A DNA stretch of 13,684 bases, taken from the NCBI GenBank assembly GCA_023228995.1, contig JALOAD010000072.1, forward strand, positions 1 through 13,684. The letters are read 5' to 3'. Under the pieces are notes generated by a model. The model had not been told where the DNA came from. It did no database searches and worked only from the letters and a program-made list of their open reading frames with translations. The stretch is from Candidatus Muiribacterium halophilum (GTDB taxonomy: Bacteria; Muiribacteriota; Muiribacteriia; Muiribacteriales; Muiribacteriaceae). Positions 1 to 7,853 of the stretch are shown piece by piece; positions within the stretch are counted from its first letter, which is position 1; each line of letters opens with the position of its first letter. The position numbers and the translations under genes are program-made.

Positions 1-708
1 TGACTTTTCTAAGCAAAATTTATGATTAAGTATTTTATACAAAGAAAATGCTTTTTCTATATATTTATATTTTTTTAAGAATTTTTCTTTATCTTTATCC
101 TTTAAAAAAACATCTATCTGTTCTCTGAAATGATCTGTTATCTTAAGTCCAAACTTTTGTATGTATTTTTTGTGATCTATACCAAATATCCTTTGTCTTT
201 TCTCATCTTTAAGGATTATATCCTGAATATCTGATATAATATTGATATGAGATCTTTTCATTCTCATATTACTCATCTTTTCAAGAAGTTTTGAGTTTAA
301 AGTATAAAAAACACCCATATCTTTATTTGATTTAAATTCAGATTTCATCTTTTCAACATATTCTTTAATATTTTCTTGGTAATTTTCATCAACAATATTT
401 TTACATAATAATTCAGAGTCTTTTTCTATTTCAGATACAGTAAAATCATATACTGCTTCAATACTCTCTATAATACTTTTATTATTTGCAAAAGTCTGTG
501 AAAGATTCCCAAGATAATCAAGAATTTCTGCCTGACTTCCTATATTATCAATTTTATCTGAAATATCTTTATTAATCACCTGAATACTCAAAACTTTGTT
601 TTCTGTTAATAAATTAACACCAGAAACAGCTTCAATATAATCAAGATTTATACTCCATGAAATAACAGAAAATAATAGAATTGTTAAAATATACAATGTT
701 TTTTTCAT
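1..708 (-). CDS. Secreted hypothetical protein, 3' end cut by window edge
   Basis: The frame is open from an ATG at 706-708 through 236 codons to the left edge with no stop, so the C-terminus lies outside the window. Residues 1-19 look like a signal peptide: Lys at 2-3, a hydrophobic core (LYILTILLFSVI), then Ser-Trp-Ser. The rest is charged and mostly helical in appearance, with Lys/Glu-rich stretches that could form coiled coil, and I recognise no catalytic motif. I infer an exported or periplasmic protein of unknown function. The ribosome site is weak (GGTG about 9 bases upstream). A TATAAT on the minus strand (plus 741-746) could be its -10, without a convincing -35. Coding status is well supported by length and composition; function is unknown. 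Confidence 0.8.
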   Translation of the reverse strand, partial: MKKTLYILTILLFSVISWSINLDYIEAVSGVNLLTENKVLSIQVINKDISDKIDNIGSQAEILDYLGNLSQTFANNKSIIESIEAVYDFTVSEIEKDSELLCKNIVDENYQENIKEYVEKMKSEFKSNKDMGVFYTLNSKLLEKMSNMRMKRSHINIISDIQDIILKDEKRQRIFGIDHKKYIQKFGLKITDHFREQIDVFLKDKDKEKFLKKYKYIEKAFSLYKILNHKFCLEKS

Positions 709-1011
709 AATTTTACACCAGTTTGCTTATATTTTTATAGATTATATCTTGAGTTTTTTTATGATATTATTCTTTGACTGTTTCATGATATATTTTTAGT
801 TTATTAATATACTATTATATTGTCAAGATGTTTTTTAACAAAAAGACAATAAAATTGGTTTTAAAATACTTTTAGAAAATTAAATATTTTTATTTTCATA
901 AATAAAGAAATAAAAGAATTTGATATGTTATAAATTAATTTATATAAATATCAAAAAAATTTTATTTTTTATTTATGGTTATTTTTTCCATAAATTTTAA
1001 TTTTCAAGCTT

Positions 1012-1040
1012 TATCCGTATATATCAGTGATATCCGTGGT
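1012..1040. repeat. Degenerate TATCCGTG-type short tandem repeat
   Basis: TATCCGTAT, ATATCAGTGA and TATCCGTGGT follow one another with a period of about 9-10 bp. Three imperfect units are visible. Origin and function are unknown. Confidence 0.4.
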
Positions 1041-1060
1041 AAAAAAAGTTTTGATTTATG

Positions 1061-1082
1061 AATTCCCATGGTCATGGGAATT
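1061..1082. repeat. Near-perfect 22-bp palindrome
   Basis: AATTCCCATG at 1061-1070 is followed by GT and then its exact reverse complement at 1073-1082. A centre of only two bases favours a protein-binding or cruciform site over an RNA hairpin. It sits 28 bp from the GC-rich hairpin at 1110-1135, so the two may be parts of one dispersed element. Confidence 0.6.
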
Positions 1083-1109
1083 GTACGAAAAACTCAAAAC
1101 AAGAGCGAG

Positions 1110-1135
1110 ATCCCGGCTCAGAATCATGCCGGGAT
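1110..1135. repeat. GC-rich inverted repeat (ATCCCGGC stem)
   Basis: ATCCCGGC at 1110-1117 pairs perfectly with GCCGGGAT at 1128-1135 across a 10-base loop. No T-run follows on either strand, so it is not a standard intrinsic terminator. Its right half is the first copy of the motif then repeated in tandem, which suggests the tandem repeats arose from this element. Confidence 0.6.
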
Positions 1136-1197
1136 GACAAAAATTCAGAATCATGCCGGGATGACAAAAATTCAGAATCATGCCGGGATGACAAAAA
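1117..1197. repeat. Three tandem copies of a 27-bp repeat
   Basis: Copies lie at 1117-1143, 1144-1170 and 1171-1197. They are identical except for the first base (C in copy 1, T in copies 2 and 3). The unit contains CATGCCGGGATGAC followed by AAAAA. There are no spacers between copies, so this is not a CRISPR array. Only the first copy has its pairing partner (ATCCCGGC at 1110), so copies 2 and 3 look like a later expansion by slippage. Confidence 0.85.
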
Positions 1198-1317
1198 TAA
1201 AAAAAATTAGATAGTTTAAAGAGTTGGGGGTTGCGGGTTGAAAACCTGTGAATAGTGTTTTGGTGCCTAACCCTAGTATCCCTGCTCTTTTCCGGTATTA
1301 TAAATCTTTTTATCTTT

Positions 1318-2661
1318 TTACTTAAAATCTTTTAGGCAATTTATATACATAAATAAATTCAACCTATCCATTGGTTCGATTCCTGATATGTCATTATTGG
1401 TTTGCTTGAATTGTGAAATTTCTTTCATTTTAGTATTTAAAAAAGCATCTATATCTTCTCTATTATCTTTAATTATTTTGTAGTAATCAGCATCAAATGG
1501 TTTTTTCTTTTTAGTCCAGTAATTTTTGGGTAAAATCTTTTTTGCATATAATCTTAAGAAATATTTTTCAATTCCATTGTTATATATAAGATTATCTGGA
1601 AGATTAAGAATAACATTATGAAATTCTTTATTTGAAAATGGGAATATTCTTTTTACTGTAGGGAAATATTTGCCATTACTTCTTGTTAATCCATGTTGCA
1701 AAGGAATTTGATGATAATCAATAGTAAAATGTATTATATCTTTAATATCATCAAAAGTATAATTTTTCATTGTTTCTTCAAAAACAAATTTAACTCTTTC
1801 CTTTTCAAATAAATTATAAAGAAGTTTGGGTTTTAACATAGAATATTTATTTATAAAATAATCAAAATCTTGAAGTTTTCCTATATCTCTACAATATGCA
1901 ACTCCCATTAATTCATCAGGTCCAAGTCCGTTTATAAGTGAGGTTGCTTTCATTTCATAAGATTTTTTTACATGAATTAGATCATCATAAACGCCAAGAT
2001 CTATAAATGGAGAAAAGAATTTGTAATTAATTATTGTTTCTATGAAATTTGAGCTTTTCTGATATTCATAATTTTTCTTATAAAATGGAAATCTTTTAAT
2101 TCCATTCTCAACATCTTCAAGCTGTTCATTTGTAAATATAGAAGAACCTACTATAGTTTTAGGATTATTAATATAATTAAAACAAATAGATGAATCAATG
2201 CCACCTGAATACATTATATATGGATTTTTTCCAGCTTTTTCCATATATTTATAAAGAATAGAATGAATTTTAAAAAATGATTTTTCTTTATCATCAAATT
2301 TTGATATAAAATCATATTTTTTTAAAATAATATTGGATTTTTCGACTTTAAGTGAAGAAGCACAAGGTATTGGAATTATTTTTTCATAAATTGAAAAAGG
2401 ATAAACATTTGCTTTAAATATTGCAAGTTGTATTATTCCATTAATACATAAATTAGTTTGTGAAATTTTTCGCAATAACCTAATATCATCGCTTATATAA
2501 AAATAATTTTCATCTAAATAAATAAAATATTGAACTTCAAGATAAAAATCAGAAAATATAATATTATTTTCAATACTTAAACCTGGTGTTTTTGTGTTTT
2601 TATTTGAATAATCAGGTGAATTTGAATAAAAATATAAATCATCAGAATTTAAAATTTCCAT
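1318..2661 (-). CDS. Asparagine-synthetase-like ATP-dependent amide-forming enzyme, glutaminase domain degenerate
   Basis: The 447-residue product matches the C-terminal half of class B asparagine synthetases. It has a PP-loop SGGIDSS at 152-158 for ATP binding, the pyrophosphate/metal loop GLGPDELMG around 245-253, and a C-terminal FPFSNKEF/LPDNLIY segment (340-360) followed by a Lys/Arg-rich KKKKPF (385-390). These enzymes adenylate a carboxylate and attack it with an amine. The usual N-terminal glutaminase is missing its Cys2 nucleophile and is roughly halved: only the ISDDIRLLRK and IIPIPCASSLKVE region at 55-106 is recognisable. It therefore probably does not use glutamine-derived ammonia, and may use free ammonia or another amine, as lasso-peptide cyclases of the same superfamily do. 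It overlaps the upstream gene by 13 bp, so the two are probably coupled and act together. The substrate is unknown. Confidence 0.85.
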   Translation of the reverse strand: MEILNSDDLYFYSNSPDYSNKNTKTPGLSIENNIIFSDFYLEVQYFIYLDENYFYISDDIRLLRKISQTNLCINGIIQLAIFKANVYPFSIYEKIIPIPCASSLKVEKSNIILKKYDFISKFDDKEKSFFKIHSILYKYMEKAGKNPYIMYSGGIDSSICFNYINNPKTIVGSSIFTNEQLEDVENGIKRFPFYKKNYEYQKSSNFIETIINYKFFSPFIDLGVYDDLIHVKKSYEMKATSLINGLGPDELMGVAYCRDIGKLQDFDYFINKYSMLKPKLLYNLFEKERVKFVFEETMKNYTFDDIKDIIHFTIDYHQIPLQHGLTRSNGKYFPTVKRIFPFSNKEFHNVILNLPDNLIYNNGIEKYFLRLYAKKILPKNYWTKKKKPFDADYYKIIKDNREDIDAFLNTKMKEISQFKQTNNDISGIEPMDRLNLFMYINCLKDFK

Positions 2662-3446
2662 TTTTCTTTAATCAACTCCATGATTTTTTTATTATTTTCA
2701 ATATTTTCAGCACAAAAAATCATATCATTCTTAACAAAAGAATGCTCTGTATTTTCCGGTGTGAATTTCAAATAATAATCAAGAGCTTTTAAATATTCAC
2801 CTTTCATTTTTAAAATATAACCCATATTCATATAATCAAAATTATCTTGTAAATTTTTATCAAATATCTTTTGTAAATAAATAAAAGCTTTTTCAAAATT
2901 TTCACATTTTATAAAACTAACATATCTTTCTCTTAAATAAGCTTTATTAAACTCCAAGTTAATTTCAATAAAATCTAAAAAGTAATTAAAATAATTATCA
3001 AAACCTAATTTTTGAGAAATTCTTGCAAGTTCAAGGTAATAATCAGTGATATTATATCTTCTGTATGGATATAAAGAAGTTTTTATAAAATCTTGTAATA
3101 AAGCCAAACTTTCGGGTGAAATATTGTTTTTATGAATTATATTTGATGGAATTTGTATGTTTTTTTGTTTAAATTTATAGTGTTCTGTATTTATTGAATA
3201 AAGTTCTTCAAATCGATAATCCTTATATTCTTTAACAAAATCTACATCAATTTCATTGTAATAAACAATATTATCAACTTTATATATAATATCACCATGA
3301 CAATAATAATATTCACAAATTTCTTGTTCATGAACAAATTCTTCGTTTTGCCATATAGCGATGATTTTAGTTTTGTTATCTGAATAAATATCAATAACAC
3401 TCTCAAGAAATAATAAATCAGAATGTAATATATTGGAAAATTTCAT
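2649..3446 (-). CDS. TPR-like helical repeat protein, partner of the AsnB-like enzyme
   Basis: I place the start at the ATG at 3444-3446 (265 residues) because it follows AGAGGT with a 6-base gap. A start 57 bases further up would add residues encoded at the edge of the octamer array and has no comparable ribosome site. Residues 136-227 look like tetratricopeptide-type helical pairs: YYLELARISQKLG, an ENFEKAFIYLQKIF segment, then YMNMGYILKMKGEYLKALDYYLKF, a good TPR consensus. The N-terminal 110 residues are rich in aromatic residues and Asp/Glu and match nothing I know. No signal peptide is seen. TPRs bind proteins or peptides, so I infer a substrate- or partner-binding role for the AsnB-like product encoded next, with which it overlaps by 13 bp. 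No precursor peptide or protease gene is visible nearby. Confidence 0.75.
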   Translation of the reverse strand: MKFSNILHSDLLFLESVIDIYSDNKTKIIAIWQNEEFVHEQEICEYYYCHGDIIYKVDNIVYYNEIDVDFVKEYKDYRFEELYSINTEHYKFKQKNIQIPSNIIHKNNISPESLALLQDFIKTSLYPYRRYNITDYYLELARISQKLGFDNYFNYFLDFIEINLEFNKAYLRERYVSFIKCENFEKAFIYLQKIFDKNLQDNFDYMNMGYILKMKGEYLKALDYYLKFTPENTEHSFVKNDMIFCAENIENNKKIMELIKEKWKF

Positions 3447-3502
3447 TTTTAAACCTCTATTAAAATAAGCGAGTTTGTGAAATGGATTTAAAGCTTCTAC
3501 CA

Positions 3503-3646
3503 TTTCACTCTTTCACTCTTTCACTCTTTCACCATTTCACCATTTCGCCATTTCACCCTTTCACTCTTTCACTCTTTCACTCTTTCACCATTTCACCATT
3601 TCGCCATTTCACCCTTTCACTCTTTCACCATTTCACCCTTTCACTA
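3503..3646. repeat. Octamer tandem array 1 (TTTCACYM), with 56-bp higher-order repeat
   Basis: Eighteen octamers run without spacers. Variants are TTTCACTC, TTTCACCA, TTTCACCC, TTTCGCCA and TTTCACTA. Units 1-7 (3503-3558) are repeated exactly as units 8-14 (3559-3614), so a 56-bp block of seven octamers was duplicated as a whole. The plus strand has almost no G (only in the two TTTCGCCA units). Because 8 is not a multiple of 3, every plus frame stays open, which creates a false open frame here. The array fills most of the gap between the NatB-like stop and the TPR gene and may separate two transcription units. Confidence 0.95.
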
Positions 3647-3668
3647 CTTCCCGGACTTTCCAGATTTT

Positions 3669-4919
3669 TCAACTATATTTCATCCAATTTATTACTTCTT
3701 TAAATGTTGGTCTTTTACCATACATTAAAATTCCAACTCTATATATTTTAGAAGTTATATAAATAAAGAAAAATATCGCAACTATATTTATAACTAATGA
3801 TAAAATTATTTCCCATAACTCTGGCGAAGCGACTGTTATCCTAACAAACATCATCATTGGTGTAAAAAATGGTATAAATGACATTATCCTAACTGAGTCT
3901 GATCCTGGATTGTTCATTGCATTAAAACTAAGTATAAAAACTGCAACAATTAAAAATGTAACGGGGGTTGCAAGCTGTCTTGCATCTTCTTGATTAGAAC
4001 AAAGAGATCCTGCTGCTAAAAATAAAGTTGCATATTGGAAAAATCCTGTTACAAAAAATAAAATAAAATAAAGAAAAATTGATATTTCTAAATTGATTAA
4101 CCCTTTAAACTCTGGAAATGCTGATTTTAAATAAAGAAAACTTCCTCCGCCTAAAATTGTCCATATTGTAAATTGAAATAATCCAACACTTCCTACTCCA
4201 AATAATTTACCCATCATAAGCTGAAATGAAGTGCATGAAGAAAGCAATACTTCTAATACTTTTGATGTTTTTTCTTCAAGTACACCTGTTAAAATGGAAT
4301 TAGAGTATAAAACAGTTGTCATATAAAGAATTATCACAAAAAAATATGCAGTGATAAAATCTTTTCCTACTTTTTCTGTACTTTTACTTCCATCTTTACC
4401 GATTTTTAATGTAATTACATTGAGTTTTTTAGTTAATTCACTGACTTTATCAGGGTCAAGTCCATAATCTTGTAATCTAACTTTGGAAACAATGCTACTT
4501 ATTTTACCTGAAATTGTAGATATAAACTCAATATTACTCAAAGATGCTGATAAATACTCAAATTTACTTGAATTGAAAACATTTTTTGGAATATTTATAA
4601 TAGCGAAATATTCTTTTGTTTCAATTTTTTTTCTGTATTTTTCCTCATTTGAAATATAATCTTTAGGGTCTATAAATGAAATTTTATATTTTTCAGATTT
4701 TTTATCATCTAATAATGAATCTTTTATCTTTGACTCAAGAACTCCTGTATTATCAACAAAACCTAATGCAATATCACTTTGACTTGTTTTCATAAAATAA
4801 ACAGGAGCAACGCTTATTATAAGCATAAATAATGGACCTAAAAAGGTTCCAATTATAAAAAACTTAGATTTAATCTTTGAAAAAAATTCTCTATATATCA
4901 AGGTCATTATATTACTCAT
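3669..4919 (-). CDS. ABC-2 type exporter permease, NatB-like
   Basis: This is the membrane subunit of an ABC exporter, 416 residues from the ATG at 4917-4919. That start follows AAGGGGG at close spacing and forms the classic ATGA overlap with the stop of the ATPase gene. An upstream ATG would add eight residues without a ribosome site. Segments: TM1 at about 20-42, an extracytoplasmic domain of about 145 residues, then TM segments near 188-207, 240-262, 278-305, 318-333 and 368-392. The EEKTSKVLEVLLSS motif at 215-228, just after TM2, is the hallmark of the NatB/YhaP branch of ABC-2 permeases. NatAB of Bacillus exports sodium, but this branch is broad, so the substrate here is uncertain. It is probably the last gene of the operon starting at 10729. 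Confidence 0.9.
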   Translation of the reverse strand: MSNIMTLIYREFFSKIKSKFFIIGTFLGPLFMLIISVAPVYFMKTSQSDIALGFVDNTGVLESKIKDSLLDDKKSEKYKISFIDPKDYISNEEKYRKKIETKEYFAIINIPKNVFNSSKFEYLSASLSNIEFISTISGKISSIVSKVRLQDYGLDPDKVSELTKKLNVITLKIGKDGSKSTEKVGKDFITAYFFVIILYMTTVLYSNSILTGVLEEKTSKVLEVLLSSCTSFQLMMGKLFGVGSVGLFQFTIWTILGGGSFLYLKSAFPEFKGLINLEISIFLYFILFFVTGFFQYATLFLAAGSLCSNQEDARQLATPVTFLIVAVFILSFNAMNNPGSDSVRIMSFIPFFTPMMMFVRITVASPELWEIILSLVINIVAIFFFIYITSKIYRVGILMYGKRPTFKEVINWMKYS

Positions 4920-5824
4920 TTTTCCCCCTTGCCAGAAACACATTGAATAAATATATCATTAAGCGAAGTTTCTATAGATTCATATCTTGATATTTCAAGA
5001 TCTGTAAGAACAAGTCTTTTTAAAAAACCTGTTTTTGAAACATGATTTTTTAATGTTATTTCCATATAATTACCAGAATCATCAATTTCTGATACTTCTT
5101 CAAGTTCAAAAACTTTTGAATTATCTCCTGAATAATATACTATAACTGAATTTTTTGAATTTTCTTCTTTGATTTTTTGAAGATTTCCTGATAAAACAAC
5201 TTTACCTTTATTGATAAGACATATGTTATCACAAAGTTTTTCAGCATTTTCCATAAGATGTGTTGATAAAATTATTGTTTTACCTTCTTTTTTTAAATCA
5301 ATTATAATATCTTTAAAAAATCTTGAGTTAACAGGATCTAAACCTGAAAAAGGTTCATCCATTATTATAAGTTGTGGATTATGATTTATTGTAGATATAA
5401 ACTGTATTTTTTGAGCCATTCCTTTTGAAAGTTCATTAACTTTCTTATTTGCCCATTCAATCATTCCTATCTTTTCAAGCCACATCATAGAATTATCATA
5501 AGCTTGCTTTTTTTTCATACCTTTTAACTCTGATAAAAAAACAAGCTGATCAACTACTTTCATTTTAGGATAAAGTCCTCTTTCTTCTGGAAGATATCCA
5601 ATGTTTTTTTTATGTTTTTCAGTGAATTTTTCACCAAATAAAAATACTTCTCCACTGTCTGGAGCTGTTATATTCATTATCATTCGCATTGTAGAAGATT
5701 TTCCTGCTCCATTAGGTCCTAACAATCCATAAATACTGCCATCTGACACCGACATATTAACATTATCAACTGCTACAAATTTCCCATAAGATTTACAAAC
5801 ATTTTTAACTTCAACCCTTTCCAT
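4916..5824 (-). CDS. ABC exporter ATPase, NatA-like
   Basis: The 302-residue cytoplasmic ATPase drives the permease encoded directly downstream. Visible motifs: Walker A GPNGAGKSS (36-44), Q-loop region GYLPEERGLYP (76-86) with the Glu-rich form typical of the NatA/YhaQ group, signature LSKGMAQK (132-139), Walker B LIIMDEP (152-158) with catalytic Glu157, D-loop SGLDP and switch His189 in STHLM. A C-terminal domain of about 90 residues follows, as in NatA-type subunits. All catalytic residues are present. The start has a strong ribosome site (AAGGAAGG) inside the end of the cyclase gene, with a 14-bp overlap, and the gene ends in a 4-bp overlap with the permease. Co-translation of the two subunits is therefore likely. 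The exported substrate cannot be read from the sequence. Confidence 0.93.
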   Translation of the reverse strand: MERVEVKNVCKSYGKFVAVDNVNMSVSDGSIYGLLGPNGAGKSSTMRMIMNITAPDSGEVFLFGEKFTEKHKKNIGYLPEERGLYPKMKVVDQLVFLSELKGMKKKQAYDNSMMWLEKIGMIEWANKKVNELSKGMAQKIQFISTINHNPQLIIMDEPFSGLDPVNSRFFKDIIIDLKKEGKTIILSTHLMENAEKLCDNICLINKGKVVLSGNLQKIKEENSKNSVIVYYSGDNSKVFELEEVSEIDDSGNYMEITLKNHVSKTGFLKRLVLTDLEISRYESIETSLNDIFIQCVSGKGEK

Positions 5825-7826
5825 TAATTCCTTCCTTTATTCCATATAATATCATCTCATTTGATTTACCTTTCATAATAACTGGCTCATAAGCATGAAA
5901 AGTTAAATCACTGAATAATTTCTTATTTAATTTATTAAACATAAATTCACTTATTAAAATATCATCTTTATATATTTTTGTCTGACTTTCAATTCTTGAA
6001 GCAATATTAACTGTATCCCCAATAACTGTATATTCCATTCTATCCTTAGTACCAATTTTACCTGAAACAAGAATTCCTGTATGAATACCAATACCATGAA
6101 TAATCTCAGTATATTTACTTTCAGAATTAAATTTTTTAAGTGCTTTTCTAATTCCTATTGCAGCTTTTAAAGCAGCATCAGCATGATTTTCCACTCCAAA
6201 AACTGGTGAAAATACAGCCATTACTGAATCGCCTATAAATTTATTTATAACTCCTTTATTTTCAACAATTGGAGCACATATATAAGAAAAATATAAATTA
6301 AGAAAATCAACAAGTTCTTTTGGCGTCAAGTTTTCAGAAAACGGTGTGAAATTTCTAATATCTGTAAACATAACTGTTGTTTCAATCTCTTCACCTTCTA
6401 AAAGTTCAGAACCTTGACTTATTAATTTTTCTGCAATTTCAAGAGAAACAAATTTGCCAAAAGTATCTCTTATTTTTTCTCTTTCTTGAAGACCTTCAAC
6501 CATTTCATTAAAATGACCACGCAGTTTACCTATTTCATCATTTGAAAGTACTGAAGCTTTACTTGTAAAATCTCCTCTTGATACCATATTCATTCTTTCA
6601 ATTAGTCTGTTAATTGGACCTTGAATACTTCTTTTAAACCAAAATATTGAAAAAATTTGAGGTATTAAAAAATATATACCCAGAAGAATCATTATAAATA
6701 ATGGGAAAAGTAAATAAAAAAATAGTCCAATATCAAAACTTGATTCTAAAAAAACGCTTTTGATAACTCCAAAATGAAAATTCATTGGTATATACAACAA
6801 TAAAACAATTGGTAATATAGAAAACAATATTATAAACAATGAAATTCGTGAAGTTATATAAAATGATTTGCCATTTTTAAGTGAATAAAGATTGTTTTTA
6901 GAAAAAACAGAGAATGCTATTTTATTTTTTATATATTTTTCACTAAATGCGAGATTTATATAGCTTGCAAGAGATGAAAATAATAAAAATGATACAAAAT
7001 AAATACCAGTTATAGAATTAAATATACTTCTTGTAAGTCTATAAACAAATAAAGTCCTAAAAATAAACCCATATAAACCATAAACCCATATAAAACTAAA
7101 TAATGCAAAACTAAGGTTTATAATTCTTTCTTCGCATTTTCTTGTATATGGAGAAAAACCAAAATTATACTTATAAACAGGCCATAACCAGAAAATAATA
7201 AAAACAAAAATAATTCTTCTAAAATGAATAAATTTATAATCAAAATATTTTATTTTTAGATTTTCCTCTACTTTAAAGAACATTTCTTTTATTTTTTTAT
7301 TAATAAAAATAGAACTTTTTGTAATATCTATATTTTTATTATCAATATTAACTCTTAAATTATAACCTTGATTATCATTAATTTGATCAAGTTTATCTTT
7401 TTTTAGTTTTTCTTTTAAATTATTTTTAATTTTTTCAAGTCTGTTTTTAAAAGGAAGATTCTCATCTCTTATTTCTCTAAAATTTTCACCCATTCTATTA
7501 ATTATTTCTTTTTGTTTTAAATTTTTTTGTTCTTCTAAAATATCAATTTCTTTTAAATTACCTTTCTTTTTATTTAAATCAATATTTTTTTGAATATCTG
7601 ATAATTCCTCAATATATCCAGTTACTATCTCTTCATTAACAGTATTATTAATAGAAGCTTTATTTTCTTCAATTATTTGAGTAATTTTTTGAAAATCAAC
7701 TTTTGAATACTGTTCAAAAAAACTAACAAAAAAATTAACAAATACCACAGTTATAATAAAGTAAAGATACAGAGGAATATAAAGTTTACGAATAAAAGAA
7801 ATGATTTTTTTAAAAGTATATTTCAT
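5811..7826 (-). CDS. Membrane-bound class III adenylate cyclase with HAMP domain
   Basis: The 671-residue product should make cAMP from ATP in response to a membrane signal. Layout: TM1 at about 16-36, a Lys/Glu-rich probable coiled coil at 46-150, then several membrane segments (about 203-220, 237-257, 268-290, 326-347, 366-396), HAMP at about 397-450, and the cyclase domain at about 475-650. Catalytic residues are complete: metal-binding Asp489 (FTDI) and Asp533 (FIGDS), adenine-selecting Lys529 and Asp604, and Asn607 and Arg611 for the transition state. The Lys/Asp pair argues for adenylate rather than guanylate cyclase. The multi-membrane sensor part is larger than a simple two-TM receptor, and its ligand is unknown. 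It starts 27 bp after the polymerase gene, without an obvious ribosome site, and overlaps natA by 14 bp. I infer that it belongs to the same transcript. Confidence 0.92.
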   Translation of the reverse strand: MKYTFKKIISFIRKLYIPLYLYFIITVVFVNFFVSFFEQYSKVDFQKITQIIEENKASINNTVNEEIVTGYIEELSDIQKNIDLNKKKGNLKEIDILEEQKNLKQKEIINRMGENFREIRDENLPFKNRLEKIKNNLKEKLKKDKLDQINDNQGYNLRVNIDNKNIDITKSSIFINKKIKEMFFKVEENLKIKYFDYKFIHFRRIIFVFIIFWLWPVYKYNFGFSPYTRKCEERIINLSFALFSFIWVYGLYGFIFRTLFVYRLTRSIFNSITGIYFVSFLLFSSLASYINLAFSEKYIKNKIAFSVFSKNNLYSLKNGKSFYITSRISLFIILFSILPIVLLLYIPMNFHFGVIKSVFLESSFDIGLFFYLLFPLFIMILLGIYFLIPQIFSIFWFKRSIQGPINRLIERMNMVSRGDFTSKASVLSNDEIGKLRGHFNEMVEGLQEREKIRDTFGKFVSLEIAEKLISQGSELLEGEEIETTVMFTDIRNFTPFSENLTPKELVDFLNLYFSYICAPIVENKGVINKFIGDSVMAVFSPVFGVENHADAALKAAIGIRKALKKFNSESKYTEIIHGIGIHTGILVSGKIGTKDRMEYTVIGDTVNIASRIESQTKIYKDDILISEFMFNKLNKKLFSDLTFHAYEPVIMKGKSNEMILYGIKEGINGKG

Positions 7827-7853
7827 AAAATGAATTTTAACAGAAAATAAAAC

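Larger units (their letters stand above)
709..1317. other. Intergenic region rich in small repeats, no gene seen
   Basis: About 600 bp with no convincing reading frame. The part at 780-1010 is very AT-rich. After that comes a patchwork of short, relatively GC-rich pieces: degenerate TATCCGTG-type repeats (1012-1040), a palindrome (1061-1082), a hairpin (1110-1135), three 27-bp tandem repeats (1117-1197), and a segment with G-runs and CCTAACCC-like sequence (1224-1300). It lies 3' of both flanking minus-strand units as read from the right. There is no clear hairpin plus T-run terminator directly after the gene that ends at 1318. The composition differs from the coding DNA around it and looks like accumulated non-autonomous repeat debris. 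Confidence 0.6.

Noticed and set aside
1318-3446. Lasso-peptide or similar RiPP cluster, because the enzyme resembles lasso cyclases
   Set aside because: No precursor peptide, leader-binding protein or transglutaminase-like protease is encoded nearby, and the partner is a TPR-like protein. The resemblance is only at superfamily level.
3503-3646. CRISPR array
   Set aside because: The repeats are 8 bp and contiguous with no spacers, and no cas genes are present. The same applies to 13309-13626 and to the 27-bp repeats at 1117-1197.
3482-3703. Open frame of 73 codons on the plus strand with a Phe/His/Thr/Ser repeat
   Set aside because: It is a by-product of the octamer array, whose period of 8 keeps all plus frames open. 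It has no ribosome site and runs into the end of the permease gene.
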